From: Pelobium manganitolerans
GTDB lineage: Bacteria > Bacteroidota > Bacteroidia > Sphingobacteriales > Sphingobacteriaceae
DNA: 64,000 nt
Reading direction: 5' to 3'
Assembly (NCBI RefSeq): GCF_003609575.1
Contig: NZ_MBTA01000003.1
Location: 135,997-199,996 of the forward strand
The position numbers and the translations under genes were made by a program. Below are positions 18,801 to 27,990 of this stretch, piece after piece. A model generated the notes under the pieces. It was not told where the DNA came from. It did no database searches and saw only the letters and a program-made list of their open reading frames with translations. Each line of letters begins with the position of its first letter. The first letter of the stretch is position 1.

Positions 18801-19877
18801 GATTATTTGCTCATTAAAATTATAGATACCGGCATTGGCATCCCAAAAGAAAGCCAGCGGGCCATTTTTGAAAACTTTTTCCAAACGGATACCCCGTCGG
18901 ACCTGATGAACCAAGGCAGCGGTATCGGCTTATCCATCACCAAAGAGTTTGTAGGGCTGCACGGGGGCGAAATATCGGTAGAAAGTGAAGAGGAAGTGGG
19001 AAGCTGTTTTACCGTAAAATTACCTGTGGAAGTAATTGCCATTGGCGAAAAAAAACTTTTGGAGACCCAAAAAACCAAAGGAAAAACCGAACGAAAGCAC
19101 AGCGATGATACGGCATTGAAGAAACCTTTGGTGCTGCTGGTAGAAGATAATGAAGATTTTAGGTTCTACTTAAAAGAAAACTTGGGCGGGCATTTCCGTA
19201 TTTCAGAAGCGTGCGACGGGCAAGAGGGCTGGCAAAAAGTTTTAAGTTTACAGCCGCAGTTGGTAGTAAGCGACATTAGTATGCCGCGCTTAGGCGGGAT
19301 TGATTTGTGCCGGAAAATCAAAGATGATGAACGTACAAAAAAGATTCCGGTAGTGCTACTAACCGCACAAACCGGCGAAGAAAACCACCTGAAAGGCTTA
19401 GATACCGGTGCCAGCGATTACATGACCAAACCGTTCAACTTTGAAATATTGCTCTCTAAACTCAAAAATATTCTGCAACAACAGCAAAGCTATATCAGCA
19501 CCTATAAAAAACAGGTGGATGTATCGGTAAGCACCGAGACGTTAGAGTCGACAGAAGAAAAGTTGGTACGCAATGCCCTTGAATTGGTGGAGAAGAACAT
19601 TTTAAACCCTAATTTCTCTGTAGAGGAGATGAGCCGAGAGCTGCACATGAGCCGGGTTGCTTTGTATAAAAAGTTGTTGTCTATTACCGGCCAAAGTCCG
19701 GTTTCTTTTATCCGCACCATCCGTTTGCAAAAGGCTAAGCATCTGATAGAAAGTTCGGACCTTTCGCTCTCGGAAATTGCGTACCGGGTGGGGTTCAGCA
19801 ATCCGAAATATTTTACCAAGTCTTTCAAGCAGGAGTATGGTATTACGCCTTCTGAGTGGCAGAAAGCCTCACCCTAA
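15828..19877 (+). CDS. Hybrid two-component system regulator (HTCS) of the xyloglucan-type PUL
   Basis: This 1,349-residue single-chain sensor/regulator has a signal peptide (ending FAQ, about residue 22). It then has many reg_prop beta-propeller repeats (WIGTLSGLNRFDGY and similar, about 35-680), a Y_Y_Y domain (YAYQLEGFDKTW, about 725-790) and a membrane segment (about 795-812). A HisKA domain with HEFRTPLSLI (phosphoacceptor His852), a HATPase domain (NLLSNAFKFT, GSGIGLSI), a receiver domain (VLLVEDNEDF from about 1100; phosphoacceptor Asp1149 in SDISMP) and a C-terminal AraC-type HTH (about 1245-1345) follow. HTCS proteins bind oligosaccharides in the periplasm and activate the adjacent PUL. 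The target here is inferred from the following genes. Confidence 0.95.
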   Translation: MSKKTSLLLFIFFMALNMLFAQPQAYNFSHLSIADGLSHNQVNTIYRDKQGFLWIGTLSGLNRFDGYDFKVFRHNPQDTTTLVDDYINNILEGPQQKLWIITRNGLNIYDPQNEHIIRNPTTYLARLRLPLDDELVDIKSADSTYWFLFRKKGIIRYQAKTNQTTLFKFGKNVKPVALAVSPKLPVWVICDNGDAVSIRQNRAQIFPKLFASFYRETEAFSSAFLDAQGEVYLFSTAQYKGVYHYRPQQKQLLHLSTANTQLRLNTNLVRGIVQDQAGKLWIATDHGGVNIYDKNKKQLLYLLNREYDQASISQNSINTVYKDERGFIWLGTFKKGISYYHPDINKFKTYTHQPSNANSLPYSDVNTFAEDKNGNIWIGTNGGGLLYWDRRNNTFKTYKHTAKNKGISSNVIVSLLIDDAQNLWIGSYHGGLDVFDGSNFRSLHQSTANADESVFSVKQSRSGDILVGTLDGGLIQYNPATEVLKTYTTANKFLASNYVSSILETASGELWLGTSEGIAVLKKSGSVYKESKLINSSNGLSNNNVNCLTGDEKGNIWIGTREGLNIYDTRKQTIKVYRRDDGLADNNIQAIQRDGRDDIWVSTSRGISRVHLQSGNIHKATFNSYDELDGLQGLEFNLNSAFLTRKGELIFGGANGFNIFKPQDIQVNQHPIRLAFTDLQVLNNSIQPSDDADAVLHRSVNYAKQITLQPHQNVFSISFAGFNFFNPDKVRYAYQLEGFDKTWIDADHSARKATYTNLDAGDYLFKVKASINGLNNETPVKTVRIKVLPPFYETPLAYFIYTLLIISLLLYIRQRGIDKIRREFALQQERKEAQRVHDMDLMKIKFFTNVSHEFRTPLSLILAPIDKFLKHTPEGEEKQQYELIKRNAKRLLNLVNQLMDFRKMEVKELKLNAKKGNVVAFIRDLSFSFTDIAEKKQINFQFESEVENLVTFYDEEKLERIIFNLLSNAFKFTYEHGFVSVHLSVAREENHDYLLIKIIDTGIGIPKESQRAIFENFFQTDTPSDLMNQGSGIGLSITKEFVGLHGGEISVESEEEVGSCFTVKLPVEVIAIGEKKLLETQKTKGKTERKHSDDTALKKPLVLLVEDNEDFRFYLKENLGGHFRISEACDGQEGWQKVLSLQPQLVVSDISMPRLGGIDLCRKIKDDERTKKIPVVLLTAQTGEENHLKGLDTGASDYMTKPFNFEILLSKLKNILQQQQSYISTYKKQVDVSVSTETLESTEEKLVRNALELVEKNILNPNFSVEEMSRELHMSRVALYKKLLSITGQSPVSFIRTIRLQKAKHLIESSDLSLSEIAYRVGFSNPKYFTKSFKQEYGITPSEWQKASP

Positions 19878-19878
19878 A

Positions 19879-19905
19879 TCCCTCTCCGAAGGAGAGGGAC
19901 TTTTA
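19879..19905 (+). repeat. Short GC-rich hairpin, dispersed-repeat type
   Basis: TCCCTCTCC (19879-19887) and GGAGAGGGA (19891-19899) form a perfect 9-bp stem with a GAA loop, followed by CTTTT. It could act as a terminator for the HTCS gene. The wording 'aatccctctcc...ggagaggga' is one I know as a recurrent intergenic element in Bacteroidota genomes; copy number here is unverified. Confidence 0.5.
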
Positions 19906-19971
19906 TGCAGTGCTGTTGATTTTTCTGTACGTTAATGCAAGAATTCCACCTTTGGCTGGACCTTCAATTCA

Positions 19972-20012
19972 GCGTCATCTCGAACGAGTGTGCGAGGAGA
20001 GATCTGGATGTT
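19972..20012. repeat. Possible dispersed intergenic repeat
   Basis: The stretch containing CGTCATCTCGAACGAG and GGAGAGATCTGGA resembles intergenic repeats common in Sphingobacteriaceae, and no gene overlaps it. It is part of the 385-bp HTCS-GH31 gap, whose remaining notable content is the operator-like direct repeat and a promoter-like element at its right end. Confidence 0.35.
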
Positions 20013-20139
20013 TATTTTCCCTAGCTAGCGTACGCGTGCCGCGTGTGCCCTCGCTGTTCCTTCGCTATATCAAACTATAAAATATCTTCTTTATTGATAA
20101 TAGTGTATTAAATCATTGTTTTTCAGTTATTTATGTCAA

Positions 20140-20174
20140 GTTAACAAATGTATCCCCATTGTTAACAAAAGTAT
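20140..20174 (+). promoter_or_regulatory. Candidate HTCS operator: 14-bp direct repeat, 21-bp spacing
   Basis: GTTAACAAATGTAT (20140-20153) and GTTAACAAAAGTAT (20161-20174) differ at one base and start exactly 21 bp apart, two helical turns, as expected for two AraC-type DNA-binding domains on one face. They lie between the HTCS gene and the first PUL gene, just upstream of a -7-like element. Assignment to this HTCS is inference. Confidence 0.6.
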
Positions 20175-20197
20175 ACCTGCCTAAAAAACAAAGCCTA

Positions 20198-20205
20198 TAA
20201 CTTTA
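20198..20205 (+). promoter_or_regulatory. -7-like element of the PUL operon
   Basis: TAACTTTA differs from TAnnTTTG only at the last base and starts 24 bp after the second operator half. No -33 TTTG is present where one would be expected; the operator occupies that place. That is typical of activator-dependent promoters. The leader to the GH31 start is about 55 nt. Confidence 0.45.
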
Positions 20206-20262
20206 GAATTGTTGGCGTAGCCTTAAACTTCGCCGTATTTATAAACCAATTTTCTAAGCCTA

Positions 20263-23112
20263 ATGTCTAAGTATTTTAACGTGCGCAAGTGCTGTTTTTT
20301 TCTAGCTGTTAACCTAAGTTTCGCCTTAGCATCGCAAGCCCAATCCAATTTTCAAAAGATAGAAAACGGTGTTCAAATTAAGTTGGCTAAACCTGCCGGA
20401 CAAACCGAGTATGTAAACATCCAATTTGCAACAAACCGTATCGCGCACGTATCTGCAAGGTTAAATAATGCTACGCCAGTGGCAAATGGAATCGGCATCA
20501 TTTTAAAATCTTCGCCCGTGGCCTATACGCAATCCATTGCTGATGATTCTATAACCCTAAAAAGCAATGCACTAACTGTTAAAGCATCGTTAACAAACGG
20601 CGGATTAGCATTTTATGATGCTAACAACCGAAGCATCACCAAGGAGTTAAGCCAAGGTCGCGAGTTTACGCCCACCATGTTTGATGGCGATGCAGCTTAT
20701 GCTATTAAACAATACTTTTTATCGGATGCCAATGAGGCTTATTACGGTTTAGGGCAACACCAGCAAGGATTTATAAACTATAAAGGCAGGCAGGTAGAGC
20801 TTTTGCAAAATAACACCGAAGTCGCTGTCCCTTTTTTATACTCGAGCAAGAATTACGGTATCCTTTGGGATAACGCATCTATCACCAAAGCAGGTGACGT
20901 GCGCCAACCATTAGAGCTAAACGCCTTAAAACTAATTTCTGATGGTGGCGAGCAAGGCTGGTTAAGCAACCGCTGGGCATTGCTTTCAAAGCCGGATAGC
21001 ATCCTTTTAGCTCAACCGCAAGCGCTCATTAACTTTTCTTTTTTAGAGGATCAAAAATTATTGCCCAAAGCATTTAAGTTGGACCATGCTGTAAGCACTT
21101 GGAGCGGTAAAATTGGCAGCAGTATAAGTGGAAAGCACCAGTTGGTGGTAAAGTTTGGTGGCTATTTAAAAATTTGGTTCAACAATCAATTAGTTGCCGA
21201 TACCTGGCGCAAAGCCTGGAACCCGCTTACTTCTGTGTTTGATTTACAGCTGGAGGCCGGCAAAACCTACGATTTTAAAATAGAGTGGCGGCCAGATGGT
21301 GGCGAATCTTATCTGGATGTTAAAACCATTATCCCCAACAAATTTGCACAAGAAGAAACTTTTGCCTTAAGTTCTGAAGCTGGCGAAGCCATTAGCTATT
21401 ATCTAATTGCTGGCAACAGCGCCGATGATGTTATTGCAGGCTACCGCGAGTTAAGCGGTAAAGCCACCATGTTGCCAAAATGGGCTTTTGGCTTATGGCA
21501 AAGCCGCGAGCGCTATAAAACCCAAAAAGAACTGTTAGATGTGGTGAAAGAGTACCGCAAGCGTCAAATTCCGCTAGACAATATTGTGCAAGACTGGTCT
21601 TTCTGGAAAGAGAATGATTGGGGTAGTCAGGATTTTGACGAAACACGTTTTCCGGATGCCACCCAAATGATTAAAGACGTGCACGCTATGAATGCCAACT
21701 TTATGATTTCCGTTTGGCCCAAGTTTTACGAAGGCATACCTGTTTACAAAGATTTTTATGATAAGGGCTTTCTCTATAAAAGAAACATTGCCGACCAACG
21801 CCGGGATTGGATAGGTAAAGGCTATACCTCTTCTTTTTACGATGCATTTAACCCGGAAGCGCGCAAAGCTTTTTGGCATTTGATTGATGAAAAACTGTAT
21901 AAACGAGGCGTAGATGCCTGGTGGCTGGATGCCACAGAACCCGATGTACATTCTAACTTGAGCATTGCAACACGCAAGCAGTTAATTACGCCTAATTATT
22001 TGGGTTCATCAGAAAAATACTTCAATGCTTTCCCATTGTTTAATGCGCAGGGCGTTTATGAGGGGCAGCGCCAAGAAAATCCGGATAAAAGGGTGTTTAT
22101 TTTAACCCGTTCGGCTTTTACAGGTTTGCAGCATTATGGTTCGGTAACTTGGAGCGGAGACATCGGTTCGCGCTGGGAGGATATGAAAAATCAGATTGGC
22201 GCGGGTGTAAACTTCTCTTTATCCGGCTTGCCTTATTGGACCATGGATATTGGCGGTTTTGTGGTTGAGGCACGTTACGAAAAGCCGAACGCCGCCAATT
22301 TAGAAGAATGGCGCGAGCAGATGAGCCGCTGGTTCCAGTTTGGGGTGTTTACCCCTTTAACCCGCTTGCACGGTCAGTTCCCGTTCCGCGAAATTTATAA
22401 TGTAGCGCCAGAAAATCATCCGGCTTACAAAAGCATGGTTTATTACGATCAGTTGCGTTACCGTTTAATGCCCTACATCTACTCCTTGGCCGGAAAAACC
22501 TATCAGCAAGATTATACGCCGATGCGCGGCTTGGTAATGGATTTTGCCAATGACGAGAAAGTGCTGTCTATCAATGATCAATACCTGTTTGGTCCTTCTT
22601 TACTGGTAAATCCGGTGACAGCTTATCAGCAAAGCAACCGCCAAGTGTATTTGCCAAAGGGGCAGGGCTGGTTTGATTTGTACAGCGGACAATATTTTGC
22701 AGGCGGCCAAAACATCAAAGCAACAGCACCTTATGATAAAATGCCGGTGTTTGTAAAAGAAGGTTCCATCATCCCGATAGGGCCAGCTTTACAGTACGTT
22801 TCCGAAAAACTCGCAGAACCCATAACGCTGTATGTGTACGGAGGCAAAGATGCCGAGTTTACACTGTATGAGGATGACGGCCTAAGCTACGGTTACGAGA
22901 AAGGCGCATTTAGCCAAATCCAAATCGGCTACAGCCAAAACACAAAAACCCTCACTATTAAACAGCGCGAAGGCAGTTATCCAAATATGCTGAATAACAG
23001 AACTTTTAATGTGGTGTTTATAGACGCAAAACATAAGAAAGCGCTGGATTTTAATCAGAAACCGACTAAAACAATCAATTATAACGGAAATGAAGTATCA
23101 GTAAAATTTTAA
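20263..23112 (+). CDS. GH31 alpha-xylosidase with PA14-like insert
   Basis: The 949-residue protein has a signal peptide (ending SQA, about residue 27), an N-terminal galactose-mutarotase-like region, an inserted PA14-like beta-domain (about 264-360; KFGGYLKIWFNNQLVADTW), and the GH31 barrel. The nucleophile is Asp556 in WWLDATEPD and the acid/base is Asp633 in SGDIGSRWEDM. A PA14 insert within GH31 is characteristic of xyloglucan-active alpha-xylosidases such as Bacteroides ovatus and Cellvibrio enzymes, which remove alpha-1,6-xylose from the non-reducing end of xyloglucan oligosaccharides. It is the first gene of the operon and probably acts in the periplasm. An alpha-glucosidase role is the main alternative. 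Confidence 0.9.
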   Translation: MSKYFNVRKCCFFLAVNLSFALASQAQSNFQKIENGVQIKLAKPAGQTEYVNIQFATNRIAHVSARLNNATPVANGIGIILKSSPVAYTQSIADDSITLKSNALTVKASLTNGGLAFYDANNRSITKELSQGREFTPTMFDGDAAYAIKQYFLSDANEAYYGLGQHQQGFINYKGRQVELLQNNTEVAVPFLYSSKNYGILWDNASITKAGDVRQPLELNALKLISDGGEQGWLSNRWALLSKPDSILLAQPQALINFSFLEDQKLLPKAFKLDHAVSTWSGKIGSSISGKHQLVVKFGGYLKIWFNNQLVADTWRKAWNPLTSVFDLQLEAGKTYDFKIEWRPDGGESYLDVKTIIPNKFAQEETFALSSEAGEAISYYLIAGNSADDVIAGYRELSGKATMLPKWAFGLWQSRERYKTQKELLDVVKEYRKRQIPLDNIVQDWSFWKENDWGSQDFDETRFPDATQMIKDVHAMNANFMISVWPKFYEGIPVYKDFYDKGFLYKRNIADQRRDWIGKGYTSSFYDAFNPEARKAFWHLIDEKLYKRGVDAWWLDATEPDVHSNLSIATRKQLITPNYLGSSEKYFNAFPLFNAQGVYEGQRQENPDKRVFILTRSAFTGLQHYGSVTWSGDIGSRWEDMKNQIGAGVNFSLSGLPYWTMDIGGFVVEARYEKPNAANLEEWREQMSRWFQFGVFTPLTRLHGQFPFREIYNVAPENHPAYKSMVYYDQLRYRLMPYIYSLAGKTYQQDYTPMRGLVMDFANDEKVLSINDQYLFGPSLLVNPVTAYQQSNRQVYLPKGQGWFDLYSGQYFAGGQNIKATAPYDKMPVFVKEGSIIPIGPALQYVSEKLAEPITLYVYGGKDAEFTLYEDDGLSYGYEKGAFSQIQIGYSQNTKTLTIKQREGSYPNMLNNRTFNVVFIDAKHKKALDFNQKPTKTINYNGNEVSVKF

Positions 23113-23164
23113 ACACAACCAACCAACATGAAACCAATTATTTTAAAATCAATCAATTAAATCG

Positions 23165-26100
23165 ATGAAAAGAAAAATTACACGAAAAAAATGGATTGCT
23201 TTTCTGCTTACCATTGCGTGCTTTACATTTACCTTAACGGCGATAGCGCAAGACGCAAAGCGGAAAATAACCGGCAAAGTGGTAGATAGCGGCAATTTAC
23301 CGATACCGGGCGTGAGCGTGCTAATTAAAGGCACCAGTAACGGCACCAATGCCGATGCAAACGGAAATTTTGCCCTTAATGCCAGCACTGGCGATGTGCT
23401 TTCAATTTCGGCCATATCTTACAAAAGCACAGAAGTTACCGTAGGCCCATCAAACACGGTGAATGTTACCTTACAAAATGAAGTTTCTGCTTTAGATGAG
23501 GTAGTGGTAATCGGCTACGGCGTGCAAAAGAAAGCCTTAACAACGGGCGCAAACCTGCAAGTTAAAGGTGACGATTTAAGCAAACGTAACCAAGTAAACC
23601 CATTGCAGGCTTTGCAAGGGCAAGCGCCGGGTGTTTCTATTACTTCCACCTCTGGCCAGCCGGGCGCAGGTTTAAAAGTGTTGATCCGCGGTTTAGGAAC
23701 CATTGGCAACTCTGGGCCTTTATATGTGATTGACGGCGTTCCCGGTGGCGATATTTCGGTTATCAACCCGGCAGATATCCAATCTGTTGATGTGCTGAAA
23801 GACGCAGCTTCGGCAGCAATTTACGGCTCTCAGGCGGCAAACGGTGTGGTGTTGGTAACTACCAAAAAGGGTTCGGTAGGTAAAAGCCAATTAACTTTTG
23901 ACGCTTATAGCGGTATCCAGAACGTGGCGCGCAAAGCAGATTTGTTAAATGCCGAGCAGTATAAAGTAATTATGAACGAGCAGGCGCTAAACTCGGGCGC
24001 AACCGCCTTTGATTTTGCCGGCATGGCCGATTTGGCAAACACCAACTGGTTGGATTATATGTTTAAAGACGATGCCAAAACAGAAAATTACAGCTTGGGC
24101 GTTAACGGCGGAACAGAAAAATCTATCTACGCCTTATCTATGAACTACATTGCGCAAGAAGGAATTGTGGGCGGAAAAGAGGTTTCAAACTACGAGCGCT
24201 ACGGTTTCCGTACCAATACCGAGCATAAAGTATTGGATAAGATTTTGAAAGTTGGGCAACATCTTAACTTCAATTACATTAAAAACAATGGAATAAACGT
24301 TGGCAACCAGTATAACAACACTTTACGAAGCGCATTTTCAACTTCGCCATTGTCGCCGGTATATTCTACAAATAATAAATACGGCAGTCCGTTTAACGAC
24401 ACCTCAAACTCGCCTTGGTATAATGGCGATGGCAACCCTTACGGTTCCATGATGATTAATACCAACAACTTAAACGATGCACAGCGCTTATTTGCCGATG
24501 CTTATGCAGAGCTGACACCCATAAAAGGTTTAACCTTAAAATCTTTGCTCGGTTTTAACTATTACGCTTCGGAATACAGGAGCTACAACCCAATTTACCG
24601 CTTGTCTATTTACAGCTATAATGAGGACCACACGTCGGCCTCGCAAAACATGAGCAAAGGGCACACCATCAGCTGGACTAATACCGCCAATTACGATTTC
24701 AATATCAATACCGATCATCAGTTTTCTGTGTTGGCAGGTATGGAGGCGGTGCGTTACCAAGGTACTTACCTATCGGGCTCAAACTGGAATTTGCTATCGC
24801 AATTTAATGATTTTGCACACGCTTATTTGGATAACACCACCGGACAGGCGCATTTAGATCCTTCTGATCCTACAAAAATCATCGAAACACGTTCTGTAGG
24901 CGGCAAACCCGAGAATATGTACAGGAGGTTATCTTATTTTGGAAGGCTAGGCTACAACTATAAAGAAAAATACCTGTTAAACGCTACTTTGCGTGCAGAT
25001 GCTTCCTCTAAATTCCTGAAAGGCCACCAGTGGGGCTACTTCCCTTCGGTTTCTGCGGGCTGGGTACTAACAGAAGAAGATTTCTTAAAATCTACCAACT
25101 GGCTCAACTTCTTAAAGTTAAGAGCTTCTTGGGGTCAGGTGGGTAATCAGGATATTTCTGATTTCCAATACGCATCCCCAATTAACACTTCTACAGGTTA
25201 CAGCAGTGATAACCCGGCAGCCAATTACACCTTTGGAAACAGCAACGTAAACATTCCCGGCGCTTATCCAAACCGCTTATCAAACCCAGATGTAACTTGG
25301 GAAACATCAGAACAAACCAATATTGGTTTTGATGCCAAATTGTTGAGCAATAAGTTAGATGTGGTGGCAGATTATTATGTGAAAACCACTAAAGATTGGT
25401 TGGTTCGTCCGCCAATTTTGGCTACCGCCGGCGCCGGCGCACCTTTCATTAACGGTGGCGATGTGAAGAACACAGGTTTTGAGCTAGGCTTAGGCTGGAA
25501 TGATAAAGTTGGTGACCTGGGCTACCGCATAAATGTTAACGGTGCCTACAACAAAAACGAGGTGGGTAAAATACCGACTGAAGACGGCATTATCCACGGT
25601 TTAACAAATATGCTTTATGATAACTCTGATGAGTTTTACCGCGCTAAAAACGGCCATCCGATAGGTTATTTCTGGGGTTACCAAACGGCAGGCATTTTCC
25701 AAACTACGCAAGAAATTGCCGATTGGGTAGCAGCCGGAAACGGGGTACTGCAAACCAACCCTAAACCGGGAGATGTGAAATACGTTGACCAACAGCACGA
25801 CGGGCAAATTAACGCTGCCGATAAAGTTGATTTAGGCGTTGGCTTACCAGATTTTACTTACGGAATTAGCTTAGGGCTAAACTATAAAAAACTTGATTTT
25901 TCTGTAGATGCTTACGGTGTCACGGGCAATAAATTGGTGCAATCTTACCGCAACCATGCCAATAAACAGGCAAACTATACCACGCGTATTTTAGACCGCT
26001 GGACGGGTGCCGGTACCTCAAACACCATCCCTCGCGTAACAGAAACTAATGTGAACTGGCAGTTTTCTGATCTGTATTTGCAAGATGGCGATTTCTTAAG

Positions 26101-26326
26101 AATTGCCAACGTAACGCTAGGTTATGATTTTTCTAATCTGGTAAAATGGAAATATGCAAACCAAATTAGGCTTTACGTACAAGGGCAAAACCTGTTCACT
26201 TTTACCAAGTACGATGGTATGGATCCAGAGATTGGTTACGGTACAGAAGGCTGGGTATCTGGTATTGATTTAGGTTACTACCCGCGTCCGCGCACCGTAT
26301 TGTTCGGCTTAAATGTGAAGTTCTAA
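23165..26326 (+). CDS. SusC/RagA-family TonB-linked outer-membrane transporter
   Basis: The 1,053-residue protein has a signal peptide (to about residue 29), a carboxypeptidase-D-regulatory-like domain (about 32-115; KVVDSGNLPIPGVSVLIKGT), the SusC signature DEVVVIGYGVQKK, a plug domain (to about 235; LYVIDGVPGGD, DAASAAIYGSQAANGVVLVTTKKG) and a large beta-barrel ending RPRTVLFGLNVKF. SusC proteins import oligosaccharides through the outer membrane together with a SusD lid. Its place between GH31 and SusD in a xyloglucan-type locus suggests xyloglucan oligosaccharides as cargo. Confidence 0.96.
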   Translation: MKRKITRKKWIAFLLTIACFTFTLTAIAQDAKRKITGKVVDSGNLPIPGVSVLIKGTSNGTNADANGNFALNASTGDVLSISAISYKSTEVTVGPSNTVNVTLQNEVSALDEVVVIGYGVQKKALTTGANLQVKGDDLSKRNQVNPLQALQGQAPGVSITSTSGQPGAGLKVLIRGLGTIGNSGPLYVIDGVPGGDISVINPADIQSVDVLKDAASAAIYGSQAANGVVLVTTKKGSVGKSQLTFDAYSGIQNVARKADLLNAEQYKVIMNEQALNSGATAFDFAGMADLANTNWLDYMFKDDAKTENYSLGVNGGTEKSIYALSMNYIAQEGIVGGKEVSNYERYGFRTNTEHKVLDKILKVGQHLNFNYIKNNGINVGNQYNNTLRSAFSTSPLSPVYSTNNKYGSPFNDTSNSPWYNGDGNPYGSMMINTNNLNDAQRLFADAYAELTPIKGLTLKSLLGFNYYASEYRSYNPIYRLSIYSYNEDHTSASQNMSKGHTISWTNTANYDFNINTDHQFSVLAGMEAVRYQGTYLSGSNWNLLSQFNDFAHAYLDNTTGQAHLDPSDPTKIIETRSVGGKPENMYRRLSYFGRLGYNYKEKYLLNATLRADASSKFLKGHQWGYFPSVSAGWVLTEEDFLKSTNWLNFLKLRASWGQVGNQDISDFQYASPINTSTGYSSDNPAANYTFGNSNVNIPGAYPNRLSNPDVTWETSEQTNIGFDAKLLSNKLDVVADYYVKTTKDWLVRPPILATAGAGAPFINGGDVKNTGFELGLGWNDKVGDLGYRINVNGAYNKNEVGKIPTEDGIIHGLTNMLYDNSDEFYRAKNGHPIGYFWGYQTAGIFQTTQEIADWVAAGNGVLQTNPKPGDVKYVDQQHDGQINAADKVDLGVGLPDFTYGISLGLNYKKLDFSVDAYGVTGNKLVQSYRNHANKQANYTTRILDRWTGAGTSNTIPRVTETNVNWQFSDLYLQDGDFLRIANVTLGYDFSNLVKWKYANQIRLYVQGQNLFTFTKYDGMDPEIGYGTEGWVSGIDLGYYPRPRTVLFGLNVKF

Positions 26327-26343
26327 CGGTAAAATTTAAAATC

Positions 26344-27972
26344 ATGAAAACGAATAAAAAGATATACGGATACATTTTATTGCTGGCACTTTCTTTAGGT
26401 TCTTGTAAGTCTGATTTTTTAGACGTGGAGCCGATGACCAACGTGCTGGAGAGCAATTTTTATAAAACCATTGCCGATGCAGACATGGCTTTGGTAGGAT
26501 GCTACGACGGTTACCAACGTACATCTTCAAACGGTAATACCGCATTTTTGGTAACCTCAGAAATTTTATCTGATAACTGTTTTGGAGGCACTGGCAATAC
26601 CGATGGCAGAGCTTATCAGCTATTGGATAGGTTTGATAAATCGCAATCAGCATCTGACAATAACGTGTTTAACGGCACTTGGACCGATTATTACGCCGGC
26701 ATTTTTAGGTGCAACACTTTACTGGCCAAGCTAGACGGTACAGATTTTACCGAAAAACCAGAAGCGCGCGCCCGTATTGAAGGCGAAACCAAATTTTTAC
26801 GTGCTTTAATGTACTTTGATTTGGTGCGCCTGTTTGAAAAAGTACCCTTGCTAACTACGCCAACGCGCGATAACGTGCCGCAAGCGGACCCAAAAGATAC
26901 TTACAAGCTTATTGCTGAAGATTTGAAATTTGCTGCAGAAAACATTCCGGCAAATGCCTATCCAAAAGCGCAAGCTGCTACTAATGACGGGCGCGCCACG
27001 CAATATGCGGCAAAAGCTTTATTAGCTAGGGTTTACCTGTTTTATACCGGATATTATGGTGTAGATGATTTAGGTGTTACCAAGGCCGAGGTGTTAAAAG
27101 GTTTAGAAGACGTAATTACCAGCAATGAATTTGGCTTGGTAGATGACTTTAAAAATCTATGGCCTGCATCAAGCTATGTTCCAGAGCCGGCAACCAACAC
27201 CCTCGACAAATCTAAATATGCGGGTGAAGGCAATATCGAAGTGGTTTTTGAGCAAAAATTTAACAGCACCCAAGACTACAACGGCAATGTTGACGGTAAC
27301 CGTTGGTTGGTAATGTTGGGCATGCGTAACACCAACTGGTCGCCATACGGCAAAGGCTGGGGTGCTTGTACGGTTACCCAATCTTTTGCAAATAGCTTTG
27401 CCAATGGTGATACCCGCAAATCGGCATCTATCATTGATATCGCTGGCGAAGGTATCCAAGGTTTCGATGTTAAAGACCAGCGCGAGTACACAGGCTACAG
27501 CAATAAAAAATATTCCCCTACGGCTTTGCCAGATGGTACTTCTGATACCGGAGGCGGTAAAGATTTCCAGATTTCACAAGATCAGGATTATGTAGTAATC
27601 CGTTATGCAGATGTATTGTTGATGGCGGCCGAGCTGGGTTCTCCAAACGCACAAAGCTATTTGGACCAAGTGCGCCAACGCGCATATAAAACCAATTTTG
27701 TGTCTGTTGCGCCAACAAAAGAAAACATCATGAAAGAGCGCAGGTTCGAGTTTGCTTTTGAAGGCCTGCGTTACTGGGATTTGTTGCGCCAAGGTTTAAG
27801 CACTGCGGCAAGCACTATTGCTACTACAGAAAATGTTACCAGTGGCTCCACACCAGATCAGGTGGTTATCCAATCATCAAACATTACTAAAACACGCGGG
27901 TTTATGCAAATCCCTAACACACAGATTACCCTGTCAAACAACGTGTTAAAACAAAATCCAGGTTGGGAATAA
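26344..27972 (+). CDS. SusD/RagB-family surface glycan-binding lipoprotein
   Basis: The 542-residue protein starts with a type II signal peptide (LLALSLGSC; lipidated Cys at about residue 20). It continues with the TPR-rich SusD fold: DFLDVEP after the Cys, FLRALMYFDLVRLFEKVPLLT, YAAKALLARVYL and, near the end, ERRFEFAFEGLRYWDLLRQG. SusD proteins sit on the cell surface as a lid over SusC and help capture the glycan. It lies 17 bp after susC, so co-expression is expected. Confidence 0.96.
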   Translation: MKTNKKIYGYILLLALSLGSCKSDFLDVEPMTNVLESNFYKTIADADMALVGCYDGYQRTSSNGNTAFLVTSEILSDNCFGGTGNTDGRAYQLLDRFDKSQSASDNNVFNGTWTDYYAGIFRCNTLLAKLDGTDFTEKPEARARIEGETKFLRALMYFDLVRLFEKVPLLTTPTRDNVPQADPKDTYKLIAEDLKFAAENIPANAYPKAQAATNDGRATQYAAKALLARVYLFYTGYYGVDDLGVTKAEVLKGLEDVITSNEFGLVDDFKNLWPASSYVPEPATNTLDKSKYAGEGNIEVVFEQKFNSTQDYNGNVDGNRWLVMLGMRNTNWSPYGKGWGACTVTQSFANSFANGDTRKSASIIDIAGEGIQGFDVKDQREYTGYSNKKYSPTALPDGTSDTGGGKDFQISQDQDYVVIRYADVLLMAAELGSPNAQSYLDQVRQRAYKTNFVSVAPTKENIMKERRFEFAFEGLRYWDLLRQGLSTAASTIATTENVTSGSTPDQVVIQSSNITKTRGFMQIPNTQITLSNNVLKQNPGWE

Positions 27973-27990
27973 TTTGTAAAACATAAGATC

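Noticed and set aside
19856-20080. Short plus-strand frame beginning MAESLTLNPSPKERDF
   Set aside because: It starts inside the HTCS gene's end and continues through intergenic repeats; the LTLNPSPKER wording is the translation of a known type of dispersed repeat, not a protein family.
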